From Mesorhizobium sp. M4B.F.Ca.ET.058.02.1.1 (GTDB taxonomy: Bacteria; Pseudomonadota; Alphaproteobacteria; Rhizobiales; Rhizobiaceae): DNA of 64,000 nt. The stretch covers positions 4,898,001 through 4,962,000 of the forward strand of contig NZ_CP034450.1 of assembly GCF_003952505.1 (NCBI RefSeq), read 5' to 3'. Each line of letters starts with the position of its first letter. Within the stretch, counting starts at the first letter, position 1. The notes beneath the pieces were generated by a model, which was not told where the DNA came from, searched no databases, and saw only the letters and a program-made list of their open reading frames with translations. The position numbers and the translations under genes are program-made. This document shows positions 30,094-41,728 of this stretch, in pieces.

Positions 30094-30726
30094 ATGATGC
30101 AGCTGATAACACCCGACTGCTACGCCGAGTTTGCGAGCGAACTCAAGGAAATGCACGGACTTAGGTATCGGGTTTTCAAGAAGCGGCTCGATTGGGAAGT
30201 GCAGACCGAAGGCGAAATGGAAACGGACCCGTTTGACAGCCTGAACCCCGTCTACCTGCTTCTCAAGGGGTCCGATTGGCGAACTTGCGGCTGCGTCCGC
30301 CTTTTGCCGACCACCGGACCGACAATGTTGCGCGATACGTTTCCGACGCTGCTGGATGAGATGGTGGTCCCTGCGAGTGCCGATATCTGGGAGAGTAGTC
30401 GTTTCGCGCTCGATCTCCCTGCGACAGCGCCGAAGGCAGCTGGCGGCCTGGCCCAAGCAACCTACGAGCTCTTCGCGGGGATCATCGAATTCGGCTTGGC
30501 CAACAATCTCTCCGGGATCGTAACGGTGACAGATACGCGCATCGAAAGGATCCTTCGTCTCGCCACCTGGCCGTTGTCACGTATCGGACAGCCCAAGCAG
30601 GTCGGCAACACCGAGGCAGTCGCCGGCTTCCTCGATATTTCCTACGCCAGTCTCTTGCGCATCCGCTGGAGGGGACGCCTCAACGGGCCGGTGTTGTGGC
30701 AACCAGTTCTCATCCAATCGGCATAG
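30094..30726 (+). CDS. LuxI-family acyl-homoserine-lactone synthase
   Basis: Makes AHL signals from SAM and acyl-ACP. I start at the ATG at 30094 (MMQLITPDCYAEF), giving 210 residues, the family length, with GGAG upstream; the frame is open further upstream inside luxR but is not LuxI-like there. Conserved residues are visible: Arg and Phe in GLRYRVFKKRLDWEV, the Trp in the same block, Asp in DPFDSLNPVYLL, Arg in GCVRLLPTTGPTMLRDTFP, and Glu/Arg in IWESSRFALD. It is paired with the LuxR gene and a lux-box-like dyad. It looks intact. Confidence 0.93.
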   Translation: MMQLITPDCYAEFASELKEMHGLRYRVFKKRLDWEVQTEGEMETDPFDSLNPVYLLLKGSDWRTCGCVRLLPTTGPTMLRDTFPTLLDEMVVPASADIWESSRFALDLPATAPKAAGGLAQATYELFAGIIEFGLANNLSGIVTVTDTRIERILRLATWPLSRIGQPKQVGNTEAVAGFLDISYASLLRIRWRGRLNGPVLWQPVLIQSA

Positions 30727-31092
30727 CGCCTGCGGATGCTCAGCCGTGACTTGAGTTAAGTCTGCTCACGGCCGCCACCGCCGCCGTGAGGGTGAGCGGA
30801 CCCGCCCCCACGAGCTTTCGACTGTTCCGGTCGATTGGCTCGCGCGGCCGGACTTTGGATTTCCGTAGGCGCAACCCGCAGTCCAGCGTGAGCACGCCAA
30901 AATGGCGCCCCTCCGCTTCGTCCAAAGAAGCCAACGTGGCTTCTGAGGTCGTCTTAGAATATTGGACCGGCCGCCGTGAGCGATCGCAACCTCAAACCTT
31001 TGCCGGTATGCCGGTTTGGCCGGACCGTCGGCCAGTCGGAGCAGTCCCCCGATAAGGACCCGAGCTGACGCGCGATCCAACAGCGCCCAAGC
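30727..31092. other. Intergenic, no gene recognised
   Basis: About 370 bases after luxI. Open frames exist on both strands but none shows recognisable homology or a good start. Confidence 0.35.
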
Positions 31093-31341
31093 CTATGCTA
31101 TGTGCATTACCGTTCGGTTGGCCATATCGTCCAAGACCGCATGAAGAAGCCTTCCAACCTCCTGCGCAGCGAACTCTGGCGCAATTCCTACATCGGACAA
31201 TTGAATGAGCATTTTCTTGGCAGCACAGCGCCAGAACGCACTCGCCGCCTCGCCGTTCTTGGTCTCGAGGGCCTGGGCGATACTTTCGACCAATGTGCGT
31301 CGCCGATGCAGCGGAAATACGCAAATGTTTGAGTCATGCAT
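31093..31341 (-). CDS. Small rhizobial protein of unknown function (DUF6074-like)
   Basis: An 82-residue protein beginning MHDSNICVFPLHRRRTLVESIAQALETKNGEAA at the ATG at 31341. The start has a strong ribosome site, GTGAGGTGATTG. The ICVFPLHRRR...A..L....G..A...W...A..M..QL...GI pattern resembles the small DUF6074-type proteins that are scattered through rhizobial accessory regions. The function is unknown. The strong ribosome site argues that it is expressed. Confidence 0.55.
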   Translation of the reverse strand: MHDSNICVFPLHRRRTLVESIAQALETKNGEAASAFWRCAAKKMLIQLSDVGIAPEFAAQEVGRLLHAVLDDMANRTVMHIA

Positions 31342-31904
31342 CAATCACCTCACAGTTTCAGTTCCACAAAGAAAACACCGGCGTCTTCAAAAGCGCCGCT
31401 TAGCGCGGTGACGGTTCGCGGCGACATGACGAGTTCCACTTCCCCTCGACAAGCCATTGGGCGATGAGCCGCCGGACCGCACATCCGGACCGCACATAAG
31501 GTGAACCACCATTGCTGATCCGGCTGCGTTTCCTGTGCCGTTCCGCGACGAGGCGTTCCAGCCCGAATTGACGTCCAATGACTTGATTTCTGAAAGGGCA
31601 GGGCGGCACGAATCACCCGACTGTTCCGCCGCTTACATTCCTGCGAGCTTGTGTATGAATGATTAAAGCGTGCCCGAGCCGTTCTTGGTGGCCGCCGCAG
31701 AAGGGAATCATGTCATCCGCTGCCTATCGTAGGCGGCGCGACTTCTAGCATGACTGCACTGCCCCGACAGGGCTTTGCAATCGCGCGTTTCGAAGCCTAT
31801 GCTTTGGCATCGGCCGGCATTTACTTCGGTGCAGCCGACAGTAAGACGTACGCGCTCTTGCCCCGTTGGAAGAGAGCCTTGCCCGATCCCTCTTTCGCGA
31901 CCAG

Positions 31905-32537
31905 GTGCTGAAGCCCTCACCCCGCAGGACTTCGCGCTTTTGCGACCATCGCTGCATCACGTCGAACCGGGCATCAAGGACCAGTTGGAGGTCGCGCATC
32001 AGCCGATCAAGAACGTATATTTTCCCGAGAGGGGCATCGCGTCGGTGGTCGCCACCATGACCGGCGGGCGGCAAGGTGAAGTCGGCATTGTCGGCTATGA
32101 CGGGATGAAAGGAATTGCCGTCATTCTCGGAAAGGAAAGCACTACCTGGCGCCTGCCGGTTGAAAACCTTCGCCCTGCGATTAGCCCGTCGCTTCGCACC
32201 TCAGTGCTGGATTATGCCCACGCGTTCCTCGTCCAATCATGCCGGACGGCACTGGTCAATGGCCACTCCAAGATCGAAGAACGGCTGGCCCGCTGGCAGC
32301 TGATGGTCCACGACCGTGCGGAAGGAGATAAGATCCTCCCGACGCATGAATTTCTGGCGACCATGCTCGCGCCCACCGCCCGGGGTCACCACGGCCCTGC
32401 AAATGCTTGAGTATCGAGGACTGGTGCACGCCAAGCGCGGCGAGATCACGATCATCGACCGTGCCGGATTGATAAAGCTCACACATGGCGCTTATGACAA
32501 GGAGGAGCAGCGTTATTTCGGCCTGGCCGCTGCCTGA
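31905..32537 (+). pseudogene. Crp/Fnr-family regulator, decayed
   Basis: Remnant of a Crp-like activator. The cNMP-binding domain begins LTPQDFALLRPSLHHVEPG and NVYFPERGIASVVATM...EVGIVGYDGMKGIAVILG, but the beta-barrel part after GKESTTWR is missing or shifted. The linker helix RTALVNGHSKIEERLARWQLMVHDRAEGDKILPTHEFLATML is preserved. The winged helix then moves to another frame near 32380 (GVTTALQMLEYRGLVHAKRGEITIIDRAGL) and ends at 32537. No valid start codon lies in place. It is clearly broken. Confidence 0.75.
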
Positions 32538-32711
32538 AGCATGTCGGTTGAAACGGGTTCAGCCGACGTCTCCTTGCCCCTCACCAGGTCGCCCAAAAGC
32601 ATCAGCGGTTTTGAACGAATCGCAGCTATTGTCCGCAATCGGACATAGGCTTGAAGGCGGTCGAATTCGTGCCATAAGTCGGGTTGGTCAGGGTTCAGGG
32701 AGGAATTCGTC

Positions 32712-32957
32712 ATGACCAATTCGTTTCACACCGTCACCGTCGAAAAAGCCGCAGAAGCCTATGTCCTTTCCAGGGGAAGGGTCCGCTTTCTCTCCATGGC
32801 GCAGGCGATCCGCGCCATCCGAACACTAATGCCGGCATGCAAGGCCACCGACCGCGAGTTGGAGGAACTGTTGGCGGCCGCTTCCTTCGTTCATGGCGTG
32901 CCCGTCGCCTTCGACACAAAAACAGCCGATGGTGTAGAACCACGGCTGCATTCCTAA
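32712..32957 (+). CDS. Small hypothetical protein
   Basis: An 81-residue protein starting at an ATG with an excellent ribosome site (AGGGAGGAATTCGTC). Most of it (RVRFLSMAQAIRAIRTLMPACKATDRELEELLAAASFVHGVPVAFD) reads as a compact helical domain reminiscent of the small DUF982-like proteins common in rhizobia, but I could not place it with confidence. It stands alone among decayed genes. Confidence 0.5.
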   Translation: MTNSFHTVTVEKAAEAYVLSRGRVRFLSMAQAIRAIRTLMPACKATDRELEELLAAASFVHGVPVAFDTKTADGVEPRLHS

Positions 32958-33146
32958 GAGGGCATGCCGCGCCATGCAGACTGTCAGAGGGCATTCGTCA
33001 GATGGTAGTCCGCTAACTTAACTGCAGAGTCTAAAGGACGTGTTCCAGCATTGCGAACTCACCGATCGCTTTGTTGCCAAAGCTGCCAGCAAGCGATCGC
33101 CTCATCCAGCCGTTTGCACCATCTCATCACAGACATCATCGCGATG

Positions 33147-33536
33147 CTACCTGTCCAGCATATGTCCAGCATTTCGCAAGGCGGCCAGAAGGAGCCTCGC
33201 ATAGCCTGTGACATCGATCTGGGCCTGCATCGAAAGGGGCATGCTGGTCCAGTTCTCCAACGGTGCAATGAAAGGTGAGAAGGTGCCATTGACTAGGCAA
33301 CAACAGCTAACAAGGCCCTCTCGGTCCAATGCCACCACACCGATCTTGTCGCCTGGATATCCAATGGCTGCGACTCGCTGGACCTCCAGGTCACCGTCCA
33401 CCCGCACGTCAAAAAGAAGGCTACCACGGCTCCTCGTGGCTATCTCAGCCGCCTTCTCATCAAAGCTTGAAGAGAGCAAGCGGACGCTTTCCACCGCCAT
33501 CTGGAAAATCACCAAATCCAGTTCATTCACGGCCAT
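33147..33536 (-). CDS. Hypothetical protein
   Basis: A protein of about 129 residues from the ATG near 33536 (MAVNELDLVIFQMAVESVRLLSS); the frame is open 14 codons further. It has an N-terminal helix, then alternating strands (GSLLFDVRVDGDLEVQRVAAIGYPGDKIGVVALDREGLVSCCCLV) and a C-terminal helix. No family was recognised and no clear operon partner exists. The strand/helix pattern supports a real gene more than a chance frame. Confidence 0.4.
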   Translation of the reverse strand: MAVNELDLVIFQMAVESVRLLSSSFDEKAAEIATRSRGSLLFDVRVDGDLEVQRVAAIGYPGDKIGVVALDREGLVSCCCLVNGTFSPFIAPLENWTSMPLSMQAQIDVTGYARLLLAALRNAGHMLDR

Positions 33537-33578
33537 ATGGGCATTTCCGCGCAACGGGTGGTGATTGCAATGACACAT

Positions 33579-34142
33579 ACTGCTTGTTCACAGATGTCGG
33601 TCACGAACGATCATTCGTCGGGTTCCGGTTCCGACCAACGGTGTCGCCACCTGATCGTGCTGCGGTTCGAACCTTCCGAACGCGAGCCGAGCGCGCTATG
33701 AGGTTGGAGTCTAGGTCTCGGACCCTGCCTCGCGGCCTTCTCATCTTTGGCAGACCCGTTGCAACGCCGCCGCGATGGCGCAAACGCCAGATGACGCTGA
33801 TCCATCGCTTGATCGTGAACTGAGCTTCTGAACACCATTGGGACAGCAGGGTGGAAGGGCTTGACCAACGCTGCCCCCGTTTTCCAAGAGGACCCGTCCT
33901 CGATTGAATCTTTCGAGCCCCGTGCGGCGCGCAGCCAAATGATGACGATCTGGACTCAGCTCGCAGACCGCAAGGCAAAGAGGGAACCTTCCAGGCAGCC
34001 AAGCTGCTCGACGCAAAGAGCGGCCTTTGGAGTTCCCAAGAATCGACCCTTCCATAGTTGCGACAGGCAACCACTGCACGAGTGTGGGAGAGCGAATCGC
34101 AAGCATTGCGTGAGGTCCTGCGCGTTTTCCCCTCTTTGCTAT
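33579..34142. other. Intergenic region ahead of the dctA remnant
   Basis: About 560 bases without a recognised gene. A short dyad CGCAAGCATTGCG occurs near 34096-34108, about 35 bases upstream of the sigma-54 promoter, where an enhancer-binding protein such as DctD or NifA could bind; this is speculative. Confidence 0.35.
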
Positions 34143-34159
34143 TTGGCACATCGTTTGCG
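34143..34159 (+). promoter_or_regulatory. Sigma-54 (-24/-12) promoter for dctA
   Basis: TTGGCACATCGTTTGCG has GG and GC separated by exactly ten bases, matching the RpoN consensus TTGGCACG-N4-TTGC. It lies about 82 bases before the GTG start of the dctA-like gene. dctA is a classical RpoN/DctD-controlled gene in rhizobia, so the placement is as expected. Confidence 0.75.
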
Positions 34160-34240
34160 CCGAAGTGGGCGCAGCGTTCGACCGGAGCACTGCATGGGAG
34201 AGGGAGGAGCCCCACCCCGATCCGGTCAAGGAGAGAGACG

Positions 34241-35443
34241 GTGTTGGTTCCAAGAGTTCCCCGCGCGATCGCAGCGCCCCGCAAGCGCCATTTTGCCCGG
34301 ACCTACGTGCAGGTACTTGCCGCCATAATCCTGGGTGCCGCAATCGGCTATTTCCATTTGGAGACCGGCCACAGCCTGAAGCCGCTCGGCGATGCCTTCG
34401 TCGATGTCGTCAAGATAATCACCGTACCTGTCATCTTCCTGACAATGGCGACCGGCATTGCCGGCATGAGCGATCTGCAGAAGGTCGGCCGAGTTGCCGC
34501 CAAGGCGATGGTCTATTTTCTCACCTTTTCGACGCTCGCTTTTGTTGTCGGGCTGATTGTCGCGAATATCGTTCAGCCTGGCGCCGGCCTCAACATCGAT
34601 CCGGCCTCGCTCGATGTCCAAGCCGTTAAGGGCTATGTGGCCACGGCTCACGAGCAGTCCGTGACCAGCTTCCTGATGAACATCATCCCGTCAACGATTG
34701 CCAATGCCTTCGCGGAAGGCGACATCCTGCAAGTCTTGTTCCTCTCGGTCCTGTTCGGCGCGGTCTGCCGCTACAACGGCCGCTCGCTCTTCTCTCTCGT
34801 CCGATACATCAAGGACGAGCTGCTGCTCGCAATGTCCTCCTCAGAGGCCGCGCTGGCCTCGCTCATGGAGAAGATGGAAAGGGCCGGCGCCACGCATTCG
34901 GTCGTGGGTCTCATTCCATTCAATCTGGACGGCACGAATATGATGCTCGCCGCCCTTTTCATCGCCCAAGCGACGAAAACTGATCTCCCGATCGGCTGCC
35001 GGATCCTCATGCTGTTTGTCGCATTGTTCCCTTCGAACGGAACAACCCGCATTACCGGTGCAGGCCTCGTCACAATGGCTGCAACGCTCTTTCTTGTTCC
35101 GGCCGCACCGGTCACCTCCGTGGGGCTTATTCTTGGCGTCGATCAGCTTATGTCCGAATGCCACGCGCTGACGGTTTTTCTCCGCAGCGTAGCGGCAACG
35201 CTGGCTGTCACCCGGTCCGGGGCGAGCGGGATAAACGACGATTCGGGGAGCGCCTCACTAGCGGACCGTTCAGCGCTCCGGCGGTGGACGGTCAAGTCGC
35301 CCGGCGTGGTGAACACAATTCCCCGTGCGAACGACGCTCAGCTATTGGGGTGGACCCGATGGCGCAAAGCCGTATTTGAGAAACCGCCAGATCGCACCGG
35401 CACCTGTGCGCCTGTAGCAACTGCGGGGCACGATCAAAACTGA
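34241..35443 (+). pseudogene. dctA: C4-dicarboxylate transporter DctA, internally deleted
   Basis: The inner-membrane succinate/malate symporter feeds bacteroids. The start is GTG 34241 with ribosome site AAGGAGAGAGACG. N-terminal homology is good ([48 protein letters not shown]). At VLFLSVLFG the sequence jumps to [25 protein letters not shown], omitting about 70 residues present in intact DctA. Smaller gaps remove part of the substrate-binding TGYSFNLDGTN loop (here [11 protein letters not shown]) and of IYMTLAALF (here MMLAALF). The C-terminal tail after SGASG is unrelated. A 400-residue frame survives, but transport is unlikely. A functional dctA presumably lies elsewhere. Confidence 0.85.
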
Positions 35444-35501
35444 CCCATTTTACACCAAAAAGGCGGCCGTTGCTGCCACGCCGTCCATGGATTGGAGACT
35501 C

Positions 35502-36105
35502 ATGTCTAAGCCGACTGCCATCACTGTCGCAGCTCTTCTTTTACTCCTCGCCTTGCTGGCGAGCCAATATAGCGCGAACCTGCACCGGCAGGCGTGGTCG
35601 ACCGACAGGCAAAAGTGGAGCGGCGCATTCGACAACGATCTCCTTCGCCAATCGCCGGCAACCCGCAAGGCGATGCCGTTCTGGTCATATTCAATGACTA
35701 CCACAACTGTCCGCATTGCAGACTGGCTGATATCAACTACCAAAAAGCCTTCAAGCATGAACCCAATCTGAAGCTTGTGATCAAACAGTTCCCGGTCCTG
35801 GGACCGGATTCCCAATTCCCAGCCTTCGCCGCACTCGCCTCGAGAAAACAGGGAAAGTTCGACGAATTCCACCGCGCCCTTATGATTTCCCCCAGTTGAA
35901 GGGTCACTCTCAAGATCGCAGCGCGTGTAGGCCTTGACGTTGAGCAGCTCAAGCGGGAATGCAAGATCCGGCCATCGCAGATGAAATGCGCGGTCCGCGC
36001 ACTCGCGAAAGGTCTGCACTTAGACGGTACGCCCGCGTTGGTGGTCGGCGATATAGTGGTCGCCGACCTTGTGGACATGGCCAGCTTGCAACGCTTGCAT
36101 CGCCG
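35502..36105 (+). pseudogene. DsbA-family thiol-disulfide oxidoreductase, decayed
   Basis: The gene begins at the ATG at 35502 (MSKPTAITVAALLLLLALLASQYS, a signal or membrane anchor; ribosome site GGAGACTC). Around 35650-35690 homology moves to another frame, giving VLVIFNDYHNCPHCRLADINYQKAFKHEPNLKLVIKQFPVLGPDSQFPA with the CPHC active site and KQGKFDEFHRALM. A stop at 35897-35899 interrupts it, and the same frame then resumes with GLDVEQLKRECKI and LHLDGTPALVVGDIVVADLVD, the cis-Pro end of the thioredoxin fold. One frameshift and one stop make it non-functional. Confidence 0.8.
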
Positions 36106-36630
36106 ATGCGCGCTCAAAGCGTGCTGGCTCTCGTGCGGGGCAGCATCTGTAGACCGGCCACGCTGTTGTTGCCGGAGCGTGCCGTTTGTGGCAGCTGGCT
36201 TTGCTGTCGCTCCTCGTAATCTTGTTGCGGTCATCCAGCTGCCGTGGGCGCCAACAACAATCCTGAGCGCCCGCGCCTGAAGTCGCTGGCCGGGTGCTCG
36301 TGAACCGAGCCCGCTTTTCTTCGGCAAGCTCAGGCGGTCTTGGCCCTGCGGCATCGCCCCCTGGCGCGGGGCAGCCTTCGGCTGCTGACGGTCGCCGGCC
36401 TGTCGGCCGGCGTCTTTCTATTGTGGCCTTCCCCCTGGCGCAGGGTGGGCAGCACTCCCTTCTAGGCCCGCCGCGGCGTCCCGCAACCCTTCGCTTGTCG
36501 CTTTCGGGTCCTCCACTCCGTTCCGGTCCTGCTGATGCAGTCCGCCTCCGACGGCGGGCCTTTCCGGTCGCTTTTGCCGCCCACCCCGCTTCCGGGGAGG
36601 GCGCGCGATTGTAGAGCGGAGGACATCACG
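36106..36630. other. GC-rich leader region before ardC
   Basis: About 520 bases, very rich in C/G with several short self-complementary stretches (GGCGCGGGGCAGCC, CGGCCTGTCGGCCGG). No gene was recognised. The texture resembles the stretch before the DUF736 gene at 41.0-41.2 kb. Confidence 0.4.
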
Positions 36631-37632
36631 ATGCGTGCAAACAACAAACGTTGCGGCAGCCGACAGGCTGGCGCAGACAGTGGCGGGCGCACCGGCGCCA
36701 GCCTTTATCAGGAAATCACCGACCGCATCATTGCCGAACTGGAGCGCGGCACCGTGCCATGGGTCAAGCCGTGGGGCAGGGCAAGGACAGGCCTCGGCCT
36801 GCCGCGGAATGCGGCCACCCAGCGCCGATATTCCGGCATCAATATCCTGATCCTGTGGGGCGCGGTCATCGAGCGCGGTTTCCCCAGCCAGAACTGGCTC
36901 ACCTTCCGGCAGGCGCTTTCGCTTGGCGGCAATGTCAGGAAGGGCGAGCACGGCACCACCATCGTTCACGCTGACCGCTTTGTTCCCAAGAACGAAAAGC
37001 AACGCGCCGACACCGATGGCGACGAACCGCAGGCGGTGCCCTTCCTGAAGCGCTTCACCGTCTTCGATGTCGCGCAGTGCGATAATCTGCCCGAACATCT
37101 TTACGCCGCCGGCGAGCCTCTGCCTGAGCGCGAGATGGTCCCGCAGGCCGAGGCGCTCATTCATGCAACCGGCGCTGATTTTCGCATCGGCGGCGAGCGC
37201 GCCTTCTACATGCCCGGCAGCGACACCATACAGGTGCCGCCGCAGCCGGCTTTCTTCCACCAGATCGACTATTACCGGACCTGCTTTCACGAGCTTGGAC
37301 ACTGGACCGGCCACCCGAGGCGACTCGCGCGCGACCTGTCCGGCTCCTTCGGGTCCAACACCTATGCGCGCGAGGAACTGGTCGCCGAAATCGCATCAGC
37401 CTTCATCTGCAGCAGTCTCGGCATCGAGCCGAGCGTGCGCCATGCCGACTACATCGGCTCATGGCTGACGGTTTTGCGCGAGGACAACCGCGCCATCTTC
37501 CGCGCCGCAAGCCATGCCTCGAAAGCCGCCGATTTCCTGCTTGGCCGCAATGTCGATGTCGAAGGCGAGGCACATGCCGAAACCGCCTATGGGAGCGCGC
37601 AATCCTCACACGCGACCGCCTTGCGCCTCTGA
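36631..37632 (+). CDS. ardC: ArdC-like antirestriction protein
   Basis: A 333-residue protein of the ArdC family carried by conjugative elements; it protects incoming single-stranded DNA from host restriction. The ATG at 36631 follows GCGGAGGACATCACG. The N-terminal ArdC domain (about 25-140) has LYQEITDRIIAELERGTVPWVKPW, NAATQRRYSGINILIL and WLTFRQALSLGGNVRKGEHGT. The C-terminal zincin-like domain has HELGHWTGH with the downstream Glu in AREELVAEIASAF. It is consistent with an ICE leading-region gene. Confidence 0.92.
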   Translation: MRANNKRCGSRQAGADSGGRTGASLYQEITDRIIAELERGTVPWVKPWGRARTGLGLPRNAATQRRYSGINILILWGAVIERGFPSQNWLTFRQALSLGGNVRKGEHGTTIVHADRFVPKNEKQRADTDGDEPQAVPFLKRFTVFDVAQCDNLPEHLYAAGEPLPEREMVPQAEALIHATGADFRIGGERAFYMPGSDTIQVPPQPAFFHQIDYYRTCFHELGHWTGHPRRLARDLSGSFGSNTYAREELVAEIASAFICSSLGIEPSVRHADYIGSWLTVLREDNRAIFRAASHASKAADFLLGRNVDVEGEAHAETAYGSAQSSHATALRL

Positions 37633-37732
37633 TGACGCAAAGCCGCGCGCAACCAACTCGACAGTTCTTTTGAGGTTGCCCTAACGCCGATGGCCGGCGT
37701 TGGCGTCGATCGTTCATCGGACCGAGGTTCGC

Positions 37733-37763
37733 AAAAAAAGAGGGCGGCATTGATGCCGCCCTC
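37733..37763 (-). terminator. Rho-independent terminator of groESL
   Basis: On the minus strand GAGGGCGGCAT and ATGCCGCCCTC form an 11-base stem with a tiny loop, followed by seven T residues (A run 37733-37739 on the plus strand). It lies about 25 bases after the groEL stop. Confidence 0.9.
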
Positions 37764-37789
37764 TCGTTGCGAAAGCTGCCAGAGCTGGA

Positions 37790-39804
<2,015 letters not shown>

Positions 39805-39843
39805 TTTCGGATTTTTCCCTGGTGCGCTGTTGAGGGGTTTTTG

Positions 39844-39870
39844 TTAGCACTCGCGATGGACGAGTGCTAA
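39844..39870 (-). promoter_or_regulatory. CIRCE operator
   Basis: TTAGCACTC-N9-GAGTGCTAA is a perfect CIRCE inverted repeat 40 bases upstream of the groES ATG. It is the binding site of the heat-shock repressor HrcA. Confidence 0.97.
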
Positions 39871-39904
39871 CGCGATAGTGAGGTAGGCTGTAAGCGGGCA
39901 CTCG

Positions 39905-40219
39905 TCAAGACGGACGAGGGCAGGCGAGGAGCTCTGGCCCCTCCCCGGTGGAACCCAACGCATACGCGGCATCCGCGTTGATGGCTGCGAGCCCCACATT
40001 TCCATTGAATTCGGCGTCATGACGCCAACTTGCTCGCGCCGCTTCCAAGTCGTCAGTCGTGCTGCCGTCAGCACGAACATAGGGCTGCGCTTCACTTCCC
40101 GTCGAAGCCGCGGCAAGCAGCGTCGCCGTCAGCACGCTCCTTTGCAGATGCTTGCCAAAGGTGGACAGTGAGCGCACCTGCGCCGGGCTGTTGGTGCGAA
40201 CGTAAGACGTCATTGACAA
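39905..40219 (-). pseudogene. Truncated subtilisin-type autotransporter, N-terminal remnant
   Basis: A 104-residue frame with a signal-peptide-like segment (SVLTATLLAAASTGSEA), then ARASWRHDAEFNGNVGLAAINADAAYALGSTGEGPELLACPRPS. The part EF..N.GLAAINADAAYA.G.TG.G is the well-known opening of secreted S8 autotransporter proteases just before the catalytic Asp. Homology ends within a few residues, beside the groESL promoter, so the protease domain is missing. The ribosome site GGAGTTGTC upstream of the start is intact. Confidence 0.65.
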
Positions 40220-41223
40220 CTCCTTTTTGCAAGTCGAGCCCCTTCTCCACCTTCGGCCGCCGTCGACGCGAAGAAGTCCGCATCGCGTTGAAGACGAGCT
40301 GCGAAAAAGAGAAAGATGTGTTTGATGGCTGCGGCCCCAACGGTGCCTTCAGATTTGAGATCACTTCCGCCGCGAGCGGCTGAAGCTCCTCGCAACGTCA
40401 AATCGAATCTGCTGCCAAGCCTCCAGGAAAGGAGAGCATTGCTCATCTCGCGCTTGTGCATGCAGTCAACCTTCGATCCGTGTTGCCACATCAAGAGCAA
40501 ATGCCGTGCCAAAGCTCACTGGGAAGTGAACGCATGGCTCTCCCTGAAAACCTCACAAATCCAGCATGGTCAATTGTGCGGAACCCGACATGCGTCTTCT
40601 GCCACTGTCAGCTTTCGGACAGGCATGACGCGTTTCGCGCCGACCACCGGTCGATCGGTTTTGGGGCCGGTCTGTTCGCCTCATAAGAGCGCGTTACATT
40701 GCGTAGCGGTTTCCCGAGCGCCGCCACATGACACTGGACCTGCAGGTAGCACCGGCTTCTCATCCAGCCTTACTTTGGCCCCCTCGCGTATCAAATTCCC
40801 GCTGGCGAGCCCTGCTTTCATAGATCGCACCATGCCGGATGTCTGCTCTGGCGCCCGACCCGCTGGCACGATCTCGATCCGGCATAAGGGCGCAGCATCT
40901 TTGCAGGCCGTTTCATCCCGGCGTCCTGCTTGGCTGACAGACCGCACTTGGCGAGCGGTCTCCATGCTCTCTCCAAGGACCATCCCTGCGGCTGGCTTGT
41001 CGACCTATGGGCGGGTCCGGCCGCCCGAAACCCTCGCGCCATCAGCTTTTTTCCCCGCCGCCTGCGGCGGCTTCCTCGCGCCGCTTCGCTCACAAAAAAG
41101 CTGCCCGCTCGGGTCCTTCACTGTCGCTGCGGCCCTGTCGGATTCAGGCGGTCCTGACGCGCCCATTACGGTGCGCCATCGCAGGGGATGGTCCCCGGCG
41201 AAACCACAAAAGGAGACTTCGAA
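40220..41223. other. About 1 kb without a recognised gene, upstream of the DUF736 gene
   Basis: Open frames exist on both strands but show no homology, and I see no tRNA. The last 200 bases contain the dyad GCCGCCTGCGGCGGC (near 41059) and similar GC-rich hairpins, a texture shared with the leader of ardC. A long regulatory leader or the transfer-region promoter may be located here. Confidence 0.4.
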
Positions 41224-41547
41224 ATGACCGCGATCGGTTACGTCAACAAGCAGGAAAACGGCGCCTACAAGGGCCAGTTCAAGACGCTCAGCGTCCGCGC
41301 CGACATCGATATCGTCCCCAACCAGGCCAAGAGCGCCGATAACCATCCCGACTTCCGGGTGCTTACGCAAGGGGTCGAAGTCGGCGCTGGCTGGATCCGC
41401 ACCGGCGAGACTTCCGGCAAGGATTATGTGAGCCTGTCGATTGCAGCGCCGGAGTTCGGACCGCGCAAGCTCTACGCCAATCTCGGCCGAGCCGCCGGCC
41501 AGGACGATCACGACACCTACGCCATCATCTGGAACCCGGCCGACTGA
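41224..41547 (+). CDS. DUF736 protein
   Basis: A 107-residue protein typical of ICE and plasmid transfer regions in Rhizobiales. It opens MTAIGYVNKQENGAYKGQFKTLSVRADIDIVPN and has GAGWIRTGETSGKDYVSLSIAAPEFGPRKLYANLG. The ATG at 41224 has ribosome site AAAGGAGACTTCGAA. The biochemical role of the family is unknown. It heads the excisionase-like HTH-traF-relaxase cluster. Confidence 0.9.
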   Translation: MTAIGYVNKQENGAYKGQFKTLSVRADIDIVPNQAKSADNHPDFRVLTQGVEVGAGWIRTGETSGKDYVSLSIAAPEFGPRKLYANLGRAAGQDDHDTYAIIWNPAD

Positions 41548-41728
41548 CCGGCCGAGATAAGAGCCTCGCGCCGCAGCCCCGGCGCGGGGCTCATTCCCAG
41601 GAGTTCCACCCAAACCCCGTCCGCCCTAAAGGGCGGCGAAAACTCTCCCCCGACTCTTCGCCCGTCCCCGAGACGATCTCCCTCGCCCATCCTCGCCCTC
41701 GCTTGTCCGAAGCGAAACGAGGATCATC

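Noticed and set aside
31350..31616. Minus-strand frame whose end (TVTALSGAFEDAGVFFVE) resembles the tail of small HTH regulators
   Set aside because: Only about 20 residues are suggestive and the DNA-binding part is absent; too weak to list as a gene.
40220..41223. Several open frames of 75-300 codons on both strands
   Set aside because: No family resemblance, poor starts, and codon pattern unlike neighbouring genes.
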